Below are positions 1 through 8,532 of a stretch of 64,000 nt of DNA, in pieces. Source of the stretch: Corynebacterium sp. (GTDB taxonomy: Bacteria; Actinomycetota; Actinomycetes; Mycobacteriales; Mycobacteriaceae). The stretch's first letter is position 1. Each line of letters opens with the position of its first letter. The DNA is taken from positions 1 through 64,000 of the forward strand of contig JAUMUD010000003.1 of the NCBI GenBank assembly GCA_030530875.1, read 5' to 3'. The translations under genes and the position numbers were made by a program. The notes beneath the pieces are model-generated. The model searched no databases. It was not told the DNA's origin and saw nothing but the letters and a program-made list of their open reading frames with translations.

Positions 1-99
1 ACCAGACCCTAGCCGCCTAACCGCATTTAATTAACCGAGCCCAACTTTTGGGGTTAAGTTCACGGGCTTCTACCGGTTTGAGTTTGTGTGTGTGGCTTA
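1..99. other. window edge, no gene recognised
   Basis: These bases lie downstream of the cell-wall protein gene that is read leftwards. I see no coding region. A weak imperfect inverted repeat (AACCGAGCCC around 33-42 against GGGCTT..CCGGTT around 64-78) could be part of a terminator for the minus-strand gene, but its long loop makes this uncertain. Confidence 0.3.
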
Positions 100-1407
100 T
101 TAGATTTCCTGAACCTTGCGGCGGCTGGCACCGACCATGATGATGCCCATGCCAAGGAACATGGTGGCAATGAGAAGCATCCATGGGGTGGATCCGGTGT
201 TGGCGAGCTTTGGACGCTCAACAGGGGCTGCAGGGGCAGGAGCCGGAGCCGGTGCGGATGCTGGGGCAGGGGCTGGTGCCTCAGTGGATGGCTCAGCGGC
301 TGGGGCTGGGGTGTTCTGCTGGTTATTAAGCAGGCTTGCAGCACCAGCGGCGAGCACGCCACCACCAGCGGCAGCACCGAGGGCAGCAAGAGCAACGGTA
401 CGCCAGTTGGTTGGGCCTTCCTTCTGCGGCTCAAGGCCATCGAAGGCATTGTTGATGGCGTTCATAGCGGCCGTCATACCGGTGACGTCAGTGACGTCGG
501 TGGACTTCATAGCAGCCTCACCGGCATTAACGGCATCGTCATAAGTCTTACGGGCAGCATCAGTGGCATTGAGGTAGTAGGCAGCCTTGTGCATCTGCTC
601 ACGACCATTTACGTGCTTGAAGACCTCGAACTGGGCAGAGGCAAAGTCACGAACAGTGGAGGCGAAGGAAGCAAGGTTATCAGCCTGTGCGCCGTAGTCG
701 TACATGGCGTTGCCCTGTTCCTCAGTGATATAGGTGAGGCCACGCAGGCTACCAACAAGCTTGGTTAGAGCGGTCTGACCGCTAAGAGCATTGTAGTTGG
801 TGCTGATAGAGCTGCTGGCTTCCTTGAGAGCCGTAAGGCTATTGGTGTCATTTAATTTGAAGTCCAGCGCGTCGGAGGCACGGCTGATAGCCGTATTATA
901 ATTGGTGCGCTCAACGGTGGTGGCGAACTTATAGGCAGGGCTGGTCTTCACGCCAGGTGCACTGTTCACATCATTGCTCAGGTTCTGGTAGGTGACGAGA
1001 TAGTTAAGGTAGGAATTCAGCACATCGAAATCTGCGGAGGAAGCAGCGCTAGCGACAGTTGCCTTATCAGCGGTGCTGATGGAGAGGCTGTTGCCGAGAG
1101 CGGTCACAGCGCTGCGCGCCACACCCAGGTAGTCAGTATCATCCGAAGCTTCGTTGAAAGCCTGATTAAGCTTCTTAGATTCCTCAGTGGATACGGACTG
1201 CTTCACGGTTTCAAGGATGGCCTGAGCCTGCTCCTTGGCTGTCTTTTGAGCGGCTTCCGTATTGCTGTTGCTTGCGGAGGACGCATTGTCCTCGGCATAA
1301 CTCGGTACGCTCACCGCGGCGCTGAGAGTGGCAGCGGAGAGAGTAATAGAGAGTGCAATAGAGGCAGAACGGACAGGTAGAAGCACCTTACGCTTGGACT
1401 TTGCCAT
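100..1407 (-). CDS. secreted cell-wall-anchored protein with LAXTG-type sorting signal
   Basis: A 435-residue secreted protein of unknown function. A Sec signal peptide covers about residues 1-38 (basic MAKSKRKV, hydrophobic core, cleavage near SYA). A long Ala/Ser/Asn-rich, mostly helical region follows, then a Pro/Ala-rich wall-spanning stretch (about 368-400). The C-terminal sorting signal is LANTGS at 401, a hydrophobic segment, and a basic tail (SRRKVQEI). LAXTG rather than LPXTG is the motif used by class E sortases of actinobacteria, so anchoring by such an enzyme is an inference. The start ATG was chosen because TATGGT stands exactly 7 nt upstream, suggesting a leaderless mRNA; upstream in-frame codons would add residues before a good signal peptide. 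No enzymatic domain is recognisable. Confidence 0.8.
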   Translation of the reverse strand: MAKSKRKVLLPVRSASIALSITLSAATLSAAVSVPSYAEDNASSASNSNTEAAQKTAKEQAQAILETVKQSVSTEESKKLNQAFNEASDDTDYLGVARSAVTALGNSLSISTADKATVASAASSADFDVLNSYLNYLVTYQNLSNDVNSAPGVKTSPAYKFATTVERTNYNTAISRASDALDFKLNDTNSLTALKEASSSISTNYNALSGQTALTKLVGSLRGLTYITEEQGNAMYDYGAQADNLASFASTVRDFASAQFEVFKHVNGREQMHKAAYYLNATDAARKTYDDAVNAGEAAMKSTDVTDVTGMTAAMNAINNAFDGLEPQKEGPTNWRTVALAALGAAAGGGVLAAGAASLLNNQQNTPAPAAEPSTEAPAPAPASAPAPAPAPAAPVERPKLANTGSTPWMLLIATMFLGMGIIMVGASRRKVQEI

Positions 1408-1414
1408 TTCGAAA

Positions 1415-1420
1415 ACCATA
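1415..1420 (-). promoter_or_regulatory. -10 element of leaderless promoter for the LAXTG protein
   Basis: TATGGT on the minus strand ends 7 nt before the ATG at 1407. It matches the TANNNT pattern and spacing seen before many genes here. No convincing -35 is visible. Confidence 0.5.
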
Positions 1421-1519
1421 ACCTTAACAGAAAATCTGAAAATCAACGACTTTTACCAGTAATAGTACAGTACGACTGCATTAATTTCTAACGCACTCGA
1501 GACCGAGCTGGGCGCTTAT

Positions 1520-1546
1520 TGGGTTGAAAACTAAAAATTCAACCCA
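1520..1546. terminator. 9-bp inverted repeat between ctaA and the LAXTG gene
   Basis: TGGGTTGAA and TTCAACCCA pair over a 9-nt A-rich loop. It lies downstream of ctaA on the minus strand and could end ctaA transcription, but there is no strong T-run after it. A regulator site is the alternative. The rest of the 1408-1675 gap is AT-rich with no gene seen. Confidence 0.4.
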
Positions 1547-1675
1547 CTGAAGTAGTTCATTTTGCGCCTTTATTACGTATTTCCTAGTAAAAGATGCGTG
1601 ATTTAATGAGAGCCAATAGTTGCGCGCCTTGAGGGCCCGCGAGTCTTACTTCTTTAATGCTTTAGGATTAGCGTC

Positions 1676-2617
1676 TTAGAAGCTCTTTGCCTCAGGCAGG
1701 GCAGCGCGACGGCGGCCATGAGCGTAGAGGCAGCCAGTGATGCCAGTAAGCACACCGGAAAGACCAACGTGGACTGGGACGGTCCAGGATGGGATACCCC
1801 AACGGTACTGAATAATACCGATGGCGCCCTGAATAATAATGCAGGCGACAAGCCAGTAGCCAATTCGACGAGCCTTAAGGCTGGTGTTGACTGTGTAGAG
1901 GGCGATAACCAAGCCAATGGTGAGGCCGAGGTAGAGGTACATGAAGTGGGCGTGAATATGGGCCATTTCAGCAATATCCACATTGAGACGACCAGCCTGA
2001 GCAGCCATATCATCACCGGCATGTGGGCCAGCGCCGGTGGTCATCGTGCCGGTTACCAGCACAGCGCTAAGAGCAATGGCACCAAGAGCAGCGAGCCACT
2101 GAAGTGGGCGTGGGTAGAGCTGGGTTGGACGAGGATCAGTATCGGATTCGTCGATACGAACCCACAGAAGGGCGGCGCACCAAACCAGGATCATGGATGG
2201 CAGGAAGTGCAGAGCCACAGCCCACCAGCGCAGATCCAGGTGCACGGAGATACCACCAATGACCGCCTGAACAATGATGCCCACAATTTGCACAATGGCA
2301 TAGACCTTGATCTCCTTGCGGCGGCCGGCACGGAAGACCAGAACAAATACCCAGATGGCCAGGGCCACAAGCACGAAGGTGAGCATGCGGTTACCGAACT
2401 CAATGGCCTGGTGGATGGCAGGACGCGCACCAGGAACTGGGACCAGGGAGTCAGCCTGGCAGTTTGGCCAGGTAGGGCAGCCAAGGCCGGAGCCAGTCAC
2501 GCGCACAATGGAGCCAGTGCAGACAATCAGTGCCTGGAAGATGAAAAGGCAGAGGGCAGCGAGACGCTGATGGCGCAGGTTAGATTGCCTGCGAACAGGG
2601 GTGGTCTGTGTGGTCAT
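1676..2617 (-). CDS. ctaA: heme A synthase CtaA
   Basis: Integral membrane enzyme (313 residues, about eight helices) that converts heme O to heme A for the aa3-type cytochrome oxidase. Visible family marks are the extracellular Cys pair in GCPTWPNC near residue 50, the HQAIEFGNR motif, paired heme-ligand histidines around LRWWAVALHFLP and HIHAHFMYLYLG, and a last His in TVPVHVGLSG. The ATG at 2617 has AAGGA six bases upstream; the TTG one codon earlier sits too close to it. It is followed leftwards by the wall-protein gene and preceded by a repeat-rich regulatory region. Its place beside mptB and an ABC exporter agrees with corynebacterial gene order. Confidence 0.93.
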   Translation of the reverse strand: MTTQTTPVRRQSNLRHQRLAALCLFIFQALIVCTGSIVRVTGSGLGCPTWPNCQADSLVPVPGARPAIHQAIEFGNRMLTFVLVALAIWVFVLVFRAGRRKEIKVYAIVQIVGIIVQAVIGGISVHLDLRWWAVALHFLPSMILVWCAALLWVRIDESDTDPRPTQLYPRPLQWLAALGAIALSAVLVTGTMTTGAGPHAGDDMAAQAGRLNVDIAEMAHIHAHFMYLYLGLTIGLVIALYTVNTSLKARRIGYWLVACIIIQGAIGIIQYRWGIPSWTVPVHVGLSGVLTGITGCLYAHGRRRAALPEAKSF

Positions 2618-2639
2618 CAAAGATCCTTTTTAGAAAATC

Positions 2640-2686
2640 TGTGAATTTTTGAACGTGTAAATCTTTAAAAATTGTGAATTTTTAAA
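2640..2686. promoter_or_regulatory. repeat-rich control region upstream of ctaA
   Basis: TGTGAATTTTT occurs twice in direct orientation (2640-2650 and 2673-2683), 33 bp apart or about three helical turns. The second copy lies inside a perfect 10-bp inverted repeat, TTTAAAAATT-gtg-AATTTTTAAA (2664-2686). It lies just upstream of ctaA and just downstream of the ABC permease gene. A bound regulator, possibly heme- or iron-responsive given the target, is an inference. Confidence 0.5.
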
Positions 2687-2722
2687 AATCGAGAATAGAA
2701 GAATTGGTTTAGCTGAAGCTAT

Positions 2723-3478
2723 TTAGGTGAAGCGGAAGAATTTGGAGGCCCCGGCCGAGCCGAGGATAAGCCAAATTATGAGGCTAATCACCTGGATACC
2801 AGGGAATTGGCCAAGGAATCCGGCATGGAGGCCATCCGCCAGGGCCACCGATGGGACGATATTGAACCAGGGGTTGACATCGCCATTGGAGTGGACCAGG
2901 GCAAAGGAAGCAATGCCAAGGAGCACAAACCAAGCGAGGTTCGCGCCACCAAGGACAATTTCCGAGGAGAGGCTACCACCCATGAGCAGGCCCAGGGAGG
3001 TAAAAGTACCCACGCCAAGCAGCAGGATGATAAGGCCATAAATAATGCCCAGCGGGGTTGTGTGCCAGCCAAGGATAAAGGCAGTCACGCCCAGAAGAAT
3101 GGTCTGAATTGCGGCCACGACCAGCACGGCCACAATCTTGCCACCAATGATGGTCCATGGGGGAACGCCAGAGGCGCCAATGCGCTTGAGCGCACCATAG
3201 CGGCGGTCGAAGGCCACAGCAATGGCCTGGCCGGTAAAGCCGGAGCTCATTGCGGAAATGGCCAGGCAGAGCGGGAAGACCACAGTGGTGGGGTCCTCAT
3301 GGCCGCCCATTCCCCATTTGGTAATGCCAATGAGCATGGCAAAGGGGATAACCAGGCTCAAAAGTTGCTGCTCACCATGGCGCAGGAAAAGGAGGGATTC
3401 AATGCGCGCTTGGGCAGCAATCATAGTCTTAGCTGATGCCCGGCGTGGGTTCGGGCTAAAGGTACCAGGGGCAAACAC
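2723..3478 (-). CDS. ABC-2 type transporter permease
   Basis: A 251-residue membrane protein with about six hydrophobic segments in the arrangement of ABC-2 exporter permeases. The typical central stretch FDRRYGALKRIGASG lies between the second and third helices. It starts with GTG one base after the stop codon of the ATPase gene (TAAAGTG), so the two are translationally coupled and should form one transporter. Substrate unknown. The link with mptB and ctaA is conserved in corynebacteria, so a role in envelope lipid or glycan export or in heme/cytochrome assembly is possible but not shown by the sequence. Confidence 0.85.
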   Translation of the reverse strand: MFAPGTFSPNPRRASAKTMIAAQARIESLLFLRHGEQQLLSLVIPFAMLIGITKWGMGGHEDPTTVVFPLCLAISAMSSGFTGQAIAVAFDRRYGALKRIGASGVPPWTIIGGKIVAVLVVAAIQTILLGVTAFILGWHTTPLGIIYGLIILLLGVGTFTSLGLLMGGSLSSEIVLGGANLAWFVLLGIASFALVHSNGDVNPWFNIVPSVALADGLHAGFLGQFPGIQVISLIIWLILGSAGASKFFRFT

Positions 3479-3479
3479 T

Positions 3480-4427
3480 TTATGACCTCATTTCACGACC
3501 AGTAATACTCAGGAAGACCTCTTCCAGGCTACGGTGATCCACCGTGAGATCGGTAATTAGTACATCCTGAGTAGCAGCGGCATGGCTAATTGATTCAATA
3601 ATCTGCGGATCCGCCTCAGATTCAATGCGGTAGCTCAGAGGACGGATGGCCTCAAGGCGGAGATTAGGGTAGGTGTGCTGGAGGTCCTGGTTGAAGGAGC
3701 TCAAGTCCAGCGGAGTAGCAGTAGTAAGTTTGATGAATTTAGAGGAGCTATTCATCAGGGAATCCGGGGAGCCGTGGGCGACCACGGAGCCATGGTCAAT
3801 AATGACCACATCATCGGCCAGGGCCTCAGCCTCATCCATAAGGTGGGTGGTAAGAACGACACTCATGCCGTCCTTTTTGAATGCCTGGATTAGATCCCAG
3901 ACAGCCAAGCGGGATTGGGCATCCATACCGGCCGTCGGCTCATCGAGGAAGATAAGCTCCGGGCGGCCAATGAGAGCGCAGGCCAAGGAGAGACGCTGCT
4001 GCTGACCACCGGAAAGACGACGGTAGGAGGTCTTCTTATGCTTTTCCAGGCCGACGACCTCAAGGAGCCAGTCAGGGTCCAGGGGATTGTCACTATAGGA
4101 GGCGATGAGTTTAATCATTTCGCCCACGCGAATGCCGGGATAGGCGCCGCCACCTTGCAGCATGACGCCAATATGGCGACGAACTTTATCGGGCTCTTCA
4201 GTGGGGTTCATTCCTAGCACATCAATGGTGCCGGCGGTTGGCTTCTGAAAACCCTCACACATTTCAATGGTGGTGGTTTTGCCGGCGCCATTGGGGCCAA
4301 GAAGGGCAAGAATGCTCGCACGGGGGACTTCAAAGGAAATTCCATTGACCGCCGTTTTCTCGCCGAATTTCTTAACTACCCCATCAAGGCGTAGGGCGAT
4401 ATTATTCGACAAAGGGATTCCAATCAT
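3480..4427 (-). CDS. ABC transporter ATP-binding protein (ABC-2 exporter)
   Basis: ATPase subunit (315 residues) of the exporter whose permease follows. Walker A GPNGAGKTT near residue 43, Q-loop near MLQGGGAYP, signature LSGGQQQR near 140, Walker B LIFLDEPTAGMD near 160 and switch His in TTHLMDEAEALAD are all intact. The C-terminal part resembles the DrrA/CcmA-type accessory domain. ATG overlaps the mptB stop as ATGA, so mptB, the ATPase and the permease form one operon. Substrate unknown. Confidence 0.9.
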   Translation of the reverse strand: MIGIPLSNNIALRLDGVVKKFGEKTAVNGISFEVPRASILALLGPNGAGKTTTIEMCEGFQKPTAGTIDVLGMNPTEEPDKVRRHIGVMLQGGGAYPGIRVGEMIKLIASYSDNPLDPDWLLEVVGLEKHKKTSYRRLSGGQQQRLSLACALIGRPELIFLDEPTAGMDAQSRLAVWDLIQAFKKDGMSVVLTTHLMDEAEALADDVVIIDHGSVVAHGSPDSLMNSSSKFIKLTTATPLDLSSFNQDLQHTYPNLRLEAIRPLSYRIESEADPQIIESISHAAATQDVLITDLTVDHRSLEEVFLSITGREMRS

Positions 4428-6154
4428 ACTGCTAAATTTTTACGCCTATCATTGTAGCGCTTATAGATTCGATAGGAGAGGATTGAGAAAAGAATCGCAC
4501 AACTAAAACTCAGAAGATAAATCGAGAGAGTCAGGCTCACACCGAAATTCACACTTCGAGGAAGAGCGCTAAGCCCCATGAAAATGGTGATAGCAATGAT
4601 GAGGGTGCGGGTGAAGCGTCGATTAGCATAGAGAACCAGCGGCACGAAGGACCACAGCAGGTACCAGGGGTGGATGACCGGGAAGAGGAAAACGGTGAAG
4701 GTCATCGCGACCGCATAGCCAGGGAACATGGAAAGCGTGTGGGTGAAGCTCGCCCAAAGGCAGCGGATAATGCAAATAATAATGAGCAAGTAGCCAAAGA
4801 GGCGGGCAATGAAAATCGCGGAGGCGGCATGGTTACCGGCACCGCTAAGCAGCAGGATCACATTGGCCAGTTGACCGAGCTGGGTGATAATCGCGCGCCA
4901 GCTCACCACATCACTGGCACCGCCCTGAACAAAGACCCAGCCAAAGCCCAGACCAGAGCCTAAGCTTAGGACGGCCAAGGTTGCGAGACTGAATACTGCA
5001 CAGAGAATTCCGGCTATGCCTAGGGAGAGGATGGTCTGCAGGAAGGAGAATGGGGCAGAGAGGAATGAGCCGGAGGCCTTGTGGCGGAGCAAAAAGGCGC
5101 GGGCTATGCCGGTGGTGAGGAAGCCCAGGGCTAGGAAGGCCGGAATTTTGACCAGGCCGCCAATGGAAATGCTCACGCAGCTGAGCAGAATCCAGCCAAG
5201 GGCGCGGAGATATTTGCCTGCGTAAATATTATCCGTGGCCCGGTAGGCGCAAATAAAGCCCACAAAGACCATGGCGATCATAATGGAGTCATTATGAATA
5301 CCCGCAATAAGATGCAGGGTGACCAGGGGATTTAAGATAATAAACCAGTAGGCCTGGCGCGTATCCATGTGGAAGCGGCGGGCAAGGGGAGCGATGCACA
5401 GGCCAATAACCGCAATGGAAATAGCGGAAAGCAGGCGGTGGAAGGTCACGGCAGGAATCAGTGCATTATGGGTAATTACGCTGATGAGGGCTGCAAGACC
5501 CGTGGCCACGGGACCATAAGGGGCAGGGGAATGAGCCCAGGTATTAGGCACCGAGCGGGCCAAGTTATTATCAGTGCCCAGCAAATCAATGGGGCCGCCG
5601 CTGTAGGGGTCAAGATGGCGGGCAGTAATTTCGCCCTGAGCCAGGTAGGAATAAATGTCCTGGGAGAAAACCGGCGCAGCAAAGAAAAAGGGAATGGTCC
5701 AAATAATGGCGGTAATAAAAATAATCTTCTTACTGAAGATGTGGGTATTGCGGGTTGGCACACCAGGAATATGGATGCCGACATAGGGAGCCAAGCCCAC
5801 CCAGGCGATCATCATAAGTGCTACGCCAAACATGACGCCCACCGCACACACATCAGGTATGCGAGCCATAGAGGCACCAAAATTAAAACCAAAGGGGAAA
5901 GAAGCGTAGGGGTTATCCAGCACCGGCAGGGAACCGCCGCCGATGCTGCAAATGCTCAGAAGGATGGAGCCACATAGGCCAAGCCAAATAAAGAAAGGGA
6001 TGGCGAGGCGGGCCTGCGTGCGCGAGGAGGCGGGCTCAGCGGCATGAGGGATATGTTCCTCTTCCACATGAAGCAGGGCAAGGCGAGTACCCGCATTACC
6101 CACATGAGGGATATCCGCGCGCAGGGGCCGGTACCATCTTTTCAGAGCAAACAC
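4424..6154 (-). CDS. mptB: alpha-1,6-mannosyltransferase MptB (GT-C family)
   Basis: Polytopic GT-C glycosyltransferase (576 residues) of the MptA/MptB family, which uses polyprenyl-phosphomannose on the outer face of the membrane to build the alpha-1,6-mannan core of lipomannan and lipoarabinomannan. The periplasmic loop after the early helices carries SQDIYSYLAQGE, containing the expected catalytic acid, and roughly 13 hydrophobic segments follow. The last residues are strongly basic (YKRYNDRRKN). The assignment to MptB rests on the family pattern plus position next to sufR, the ABC pair and ctaA, as in C. glutamicum. GTG start, with TACTAT exactly 7 nt upstream, so probably leaderless. First gene of the minus-strand operon. 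Confidence 0.88.
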   Translation of the reverse strand: MFALKRWYRPLRADIPHVGNAGTRLALLHVEEEHIPHAAEPASSRTQARLAIPFFIWLGLCGSILLSICSIGGGSLPVLDNPYASFPFGFNFGASMARIPDVCAVGVMFGVALMMIAWVGLAPYVGIHIPGVPTRNTHIFSKKIIFITAIIWTIPFFFAAPVFSQDIYSYLAQGEITARHLDPYSGGPIDLLGTDNNLARSVPNTWAHSPAPYGPVATGLAALISVITHNALIPAVTFHRLLSAISIAVIGLCIAPLARRFHMDTRQAYWFIILNPLVTLHLIAGIHNDSIMIAMVFVGFICAYRATDNIYAGKYLRALGWILLSCVSISIGGLVKIPAFLALGFLTTGIARAFLLRHKASGSFLSAPFSFLQTILSLGIAGILCAVFSLATLAVLSLGSGLGFGWVFVQGGASDVVSWRAIITQLGQLANVILLLSGAGNHAASAIFIARLFGYLLIIICIIRCLWASFTHTLSMFPGYAVAMTFTVFLFPVIHPWYLLWSFVPLVLYANRRFTRTLIIAITIFMGLSALPRSVNFGVSLTLSIYLLSFSCAILFSILSYRIYKRYNDRRKNLAV

Positions 6155-6161
6155 AGTGAGA

Positions 6162-6167
6162 ATAGTA
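6162..6167 (-). promoter_or_regulatory. -10 element of leaderless mptB promoter
   Basis: TACTAT on the minus strand ends 7 nt before the GTG start of mptB. It is back-to-back with the sufR promoter region. Confidence 0.55.
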
Positions 6168-6240
6168 CCGTATAACTGCGGAAAAGAGTAGGATTGAAAG
6201 TGTCGGCGAGCTGGTATTGCAATCTTTGCCGGATTTAAGT

Positions 6241-6252
6241 AACATCAATGTT
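6241..6252. promoter_or_regulatory. candidate SufR operator
   Basis: AACAT-CA-ATGTT is a perfect 5-bp palindrome. It stands just before TAATAC (6260-6265), the likely -10 of the suf operon, and so would overlap the -35/-10 spacer. SufR proteins repress their own operon through such symmetric sites when they carry an Fe-S cluster. The assignment is by position only. Confidence 0.45.
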
Positions 6253-6290
6253 GTTAAATTAATACTCACCCAACTAGAAGGACTCGGCTC

Positions 6291-6968
6291 ATGAGCTCAC
6301 AGCCGGCAGATACTCGCACGGAGGTGCTCGATTATCTGTTTAAACATAGCCCGGCTTTGGTGACTGAGATTAGTGAACATCTAGGACTGACCGCACCTGG
6401 TGTACGCCGTCATATTGACCACCTCCTTGAGGACGGGTTGATTGAGGAAACAGCAGCCAAGGAAGAAGCGGATGGGCGTCGTCGTCGTGGCCGCCCAGCC
6501 CGTGCATATCAGCTAAGCCCGAAGGGGCGCGATTCCTTTGGCCATAATTATGATTCCCTGGCAACCTTGGCCCTGCGTGAGGTGATGGAACTTGGCGGTG
6601 AGGAAGCGCTGGATAATTTTGCAAATAAGCGCATCCACGCCATCATCGGGGATTTGAAACTCGGTGAGCTCGATACTGAAGAAGCAGTGCGGGCGCTGGT
6701 TGACCGGCTAAATCATAATGGCTATGCCGGTGAAGTTACCCGCGATGGTTCCTGTGTTCAAATTTGCCAATTCCAATGCCCGATTTTCTCTGCCGCCAAA
6801 GAGTTCCCACAGTTATGTGCAGCAGAGCATCGAGCGATGAGCGAGGCGCTTCAAACCGACCTGCAGATTAAATCCTCCATTGTGGAAGGCGAGCATATGT
6901 GCTTGACCAGAATTCCAATCCGTGATGTGAGCAAAAAATCTGAGGTCCTGGAAAAAGACGCCTCCTAA
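6291..6968 (+). CDS. sufR: Fe-S cluster-responsive regulator SufR
   Basis: Winged-helix regulator (225 residues) of the suf operon. The HTH spans about residues 10-55 (LTAPGVRRHIDHLLEDGL), followed by a basic wing (DGRRRRGRPAR, 61-71) and a dimer/cluster domain. Conserved cysteines that hold the Fe-S cluster in this family are visible at 155, 159, 163 and 176 (SCVQICQFQCP and FPQLC). AAGGA lies 10 bases before the ATG. As first gene of sufR-B-D-C-S-U-T it should sense cluster status and repress its own operon when holo, which is established for the family. Confidence 0.93.
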   Translation: MSSQPADTRTEVLDYLFKHSPALVTEISEHLGLTAPGVRRHIDHLLEDGLIEETAAKEEADGRRRRGRPARAYQLSPKGRDSFGHNYDSLATLALREVMELGGEEALDNFANKRIHAIIGDLKLGELDTEEAVRALVDRLNHNGYAGEVTRDGSCVQICQFQCPIFSAAKEFPQLCAAEHRAMSEALQTDLQIKSSIVEGEHMCLTRIPIRDVSKKSEVLEKDAS

Positions 6969-7033
6969 AAATTGCGCTACCGAGGGCGTCGAGAAGCTAA
7001 AAAAGAATTTTGGTCAGACGCTGGTGAGGAAAT

Positions 7034-7055
7034 AAGCGCGAATCCTTGCGCGTTT
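7034..7055 (+). terminator. weak hairpin between sufR and sufB
   Basis: AAGCGCG and CGCGTTT can pair over an 8-nt loop, followed by TTTAATCTTT. It could be a partial terminator or attenuator that sets the sufR to sufBDCSUT ratio. The stem is short and includes a G-U pair. Confidence 0.3.
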
Positions 7056-7089
7056 AATCTTTGTGAAAATAGTAGGAAAGGAGCGGTTC

Positions 7090-8532
7090 ATGAATCAGTC
7101 CGGTGTAACAACACCTGATGCGCCGCGTACAGATGAAGAGATTATTGAGTCTATTGGTGCCTATAATTATGGCTGGCATGATTCCGACGAGGCAGGTGCT
7201 TCTGCCAGGCGCGGCCTGAATGAAGAGGTCGTCGCTGATATTTCAGCAAAGAAAAATGAGCCTGAATGGATGAGGGAAAATCGCCTCAAGGCTCTGAAGA
7301 TTTTTGAAAAGAAGCCGCTTCCAACCTGGGGTGCGGATCTCTCCGATATTGACTTTGACAATATCAAGTACTTCGTTCGTAGTACTGAAAAGCAGGCAGA
7401 GAGCTGGGAAGAGCTCCCTGAGGATATTAAGAATACCTATGATCGCCTGGGCATTCCTGAGGCGGAGAAGCAGAGGCTTGTGGCTGGTGTTGCTGCCCAG
7501 TATGAGTCTGAGGTGGTGTATCACCAGATCCGCAAGGACCTTGAGGCCCAGGGTGTGATCTTTGTTGATACTGATACTGCGCTTCGTGAACATGAGGATT
7601 TGTTCCGCGAGTATTTCGGCACTGTGATCCCTGCCGGTGATAATAAGTTCTCCGCTCTCAATACTGCGGTGTGGTCCGGCGGTTCCTTTATTTATGTGCC
7701 AAAGGGCGTGCATGTGGATATTCCACTTCAGGCCTATTTCCGTATTAATACAGAGAATATGGGCCAGTTTGAGCGCACCCTGATTATTGTGGATGAGGAT
7801 GCCTATGTCCACTATGTTGAGGGTTGTACTGCGCCAATTTATAAGTCTGATTCTTTGCACTCCGCTGTGGTGGAGATCATTGTTAAGAAGGGTGGTCGTT
7901 GCCGCTATACCACCATTCAGAACTGGTCCAATAATGTCTATAACCTTGTGACCAAGCGCACCAAGTGCGAAGAGGGCGCCACCATGGAATGGGTGGATGG
8001 CAATATTGGTTCCAAGGTGACCATGAAGTATCCAGCTGTGTGGATGACCGGCCCTTATGCCAAGGGTGAGGTGCTTTCCGTGGCTTTTGCTGGTGAGGGT
8101 CAGTTCCAGGACACTGGTGCAAAGATGGTGCATATGGCGCCACATACTAGCTCCAATATTGTGTCCAAGTCAGTTGCTCGTGGTGGTGGCCGCGCGGCTT
8201 ATCGCGGTTTGGTGCAGATTAATAAGGATGCGCACCATTCTGTTTCCAATGTTGAGTGTGATGCTTTGCTTGTCGACGAAATTTCACGCTCGGATACCTA
8301 TCCATATAATGACATCCGCAATGACCATGTTTCCCTTGGTCATGAGGCCACTGTCTCCCAGGTTTCTGAGGATCAGCTCTTCTACCTCATGAGCCGTGGT
8401 ATTTCTGAAGAAGATGCAATGGCGATGATTGTGCGTGGCTTTATTGAGCCAATCGCTAAGGAGCTCCCAATGGAATATGCCCTGGAGCTCAACCGTCTTA
8501 TTGAGCTGCAAATGGAAGGTTCTGTTGGCTAA
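7090..8532 (+). CDS. sufB: Fe-S cluster assembly protein SufB
   Basis: Scaffold subunit (480 residues) of the SufBC2D complex on which Fe-S clusters are built. It has the right-handed beta-helix core typical of SufB/SufD and the conserved [13 protein letters not shown] and [15 protein letters not shown] stretches. It is continuous, with none of the inteins that interrupt mycobacterial SufB. The ATG at 7090 has AAAGGAG seven bases upstream; an upstream in-frame ATG lacks one. Its stop overlaps the sufD start by one base. Confidence 0.96.
   Translation: MNQSGVTTPDAPRTDEEIIESIGAYNYGWHDSDEAGASARRGLNEEVVADISAKKNEPEWMRENRLKALKIFEKKPLPTWGADLSDIDFDNIKYFVRSTEKQAESWEELPEDIKNTYDRLGIPEAEKQRLVAGVAAQYESEVVYHQIRKDLEAQGVIFVDTDTALREHEDLFREYFGTVIPAGDNKFSALNTAVWSGGSFIYVPKGVHVDIPLQAYFRINTENMGQFERTLIIVDEDAYVHYVEGCTAPIYKSDSLHSAVVEIIVKKGGRCRYTTIQNWSNNVYNLVTKRTKCEEGATMEWVDGNIGSKVTMKYPAVWMTGPYAKGEVLSVAFAGEGQFQDTGAKMVHMAPHTSSNIVSKSVARGGGRAAYRGLVQINKDAHHSVSNVECDALLVDEISRSDTYPYNDIRNDHVSLGHEATVSQVSEDQLFYLMSRGISEEDAMAMIVRGFIEPIAKELPMEYALELNRLIELQMEGSVG

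Noticed and set aside
7090..8532. Intein inside SufB
   Set aside because: Mycobacterial SufB often has one, but this protein is of normal length and continuous through the usual insertion points.
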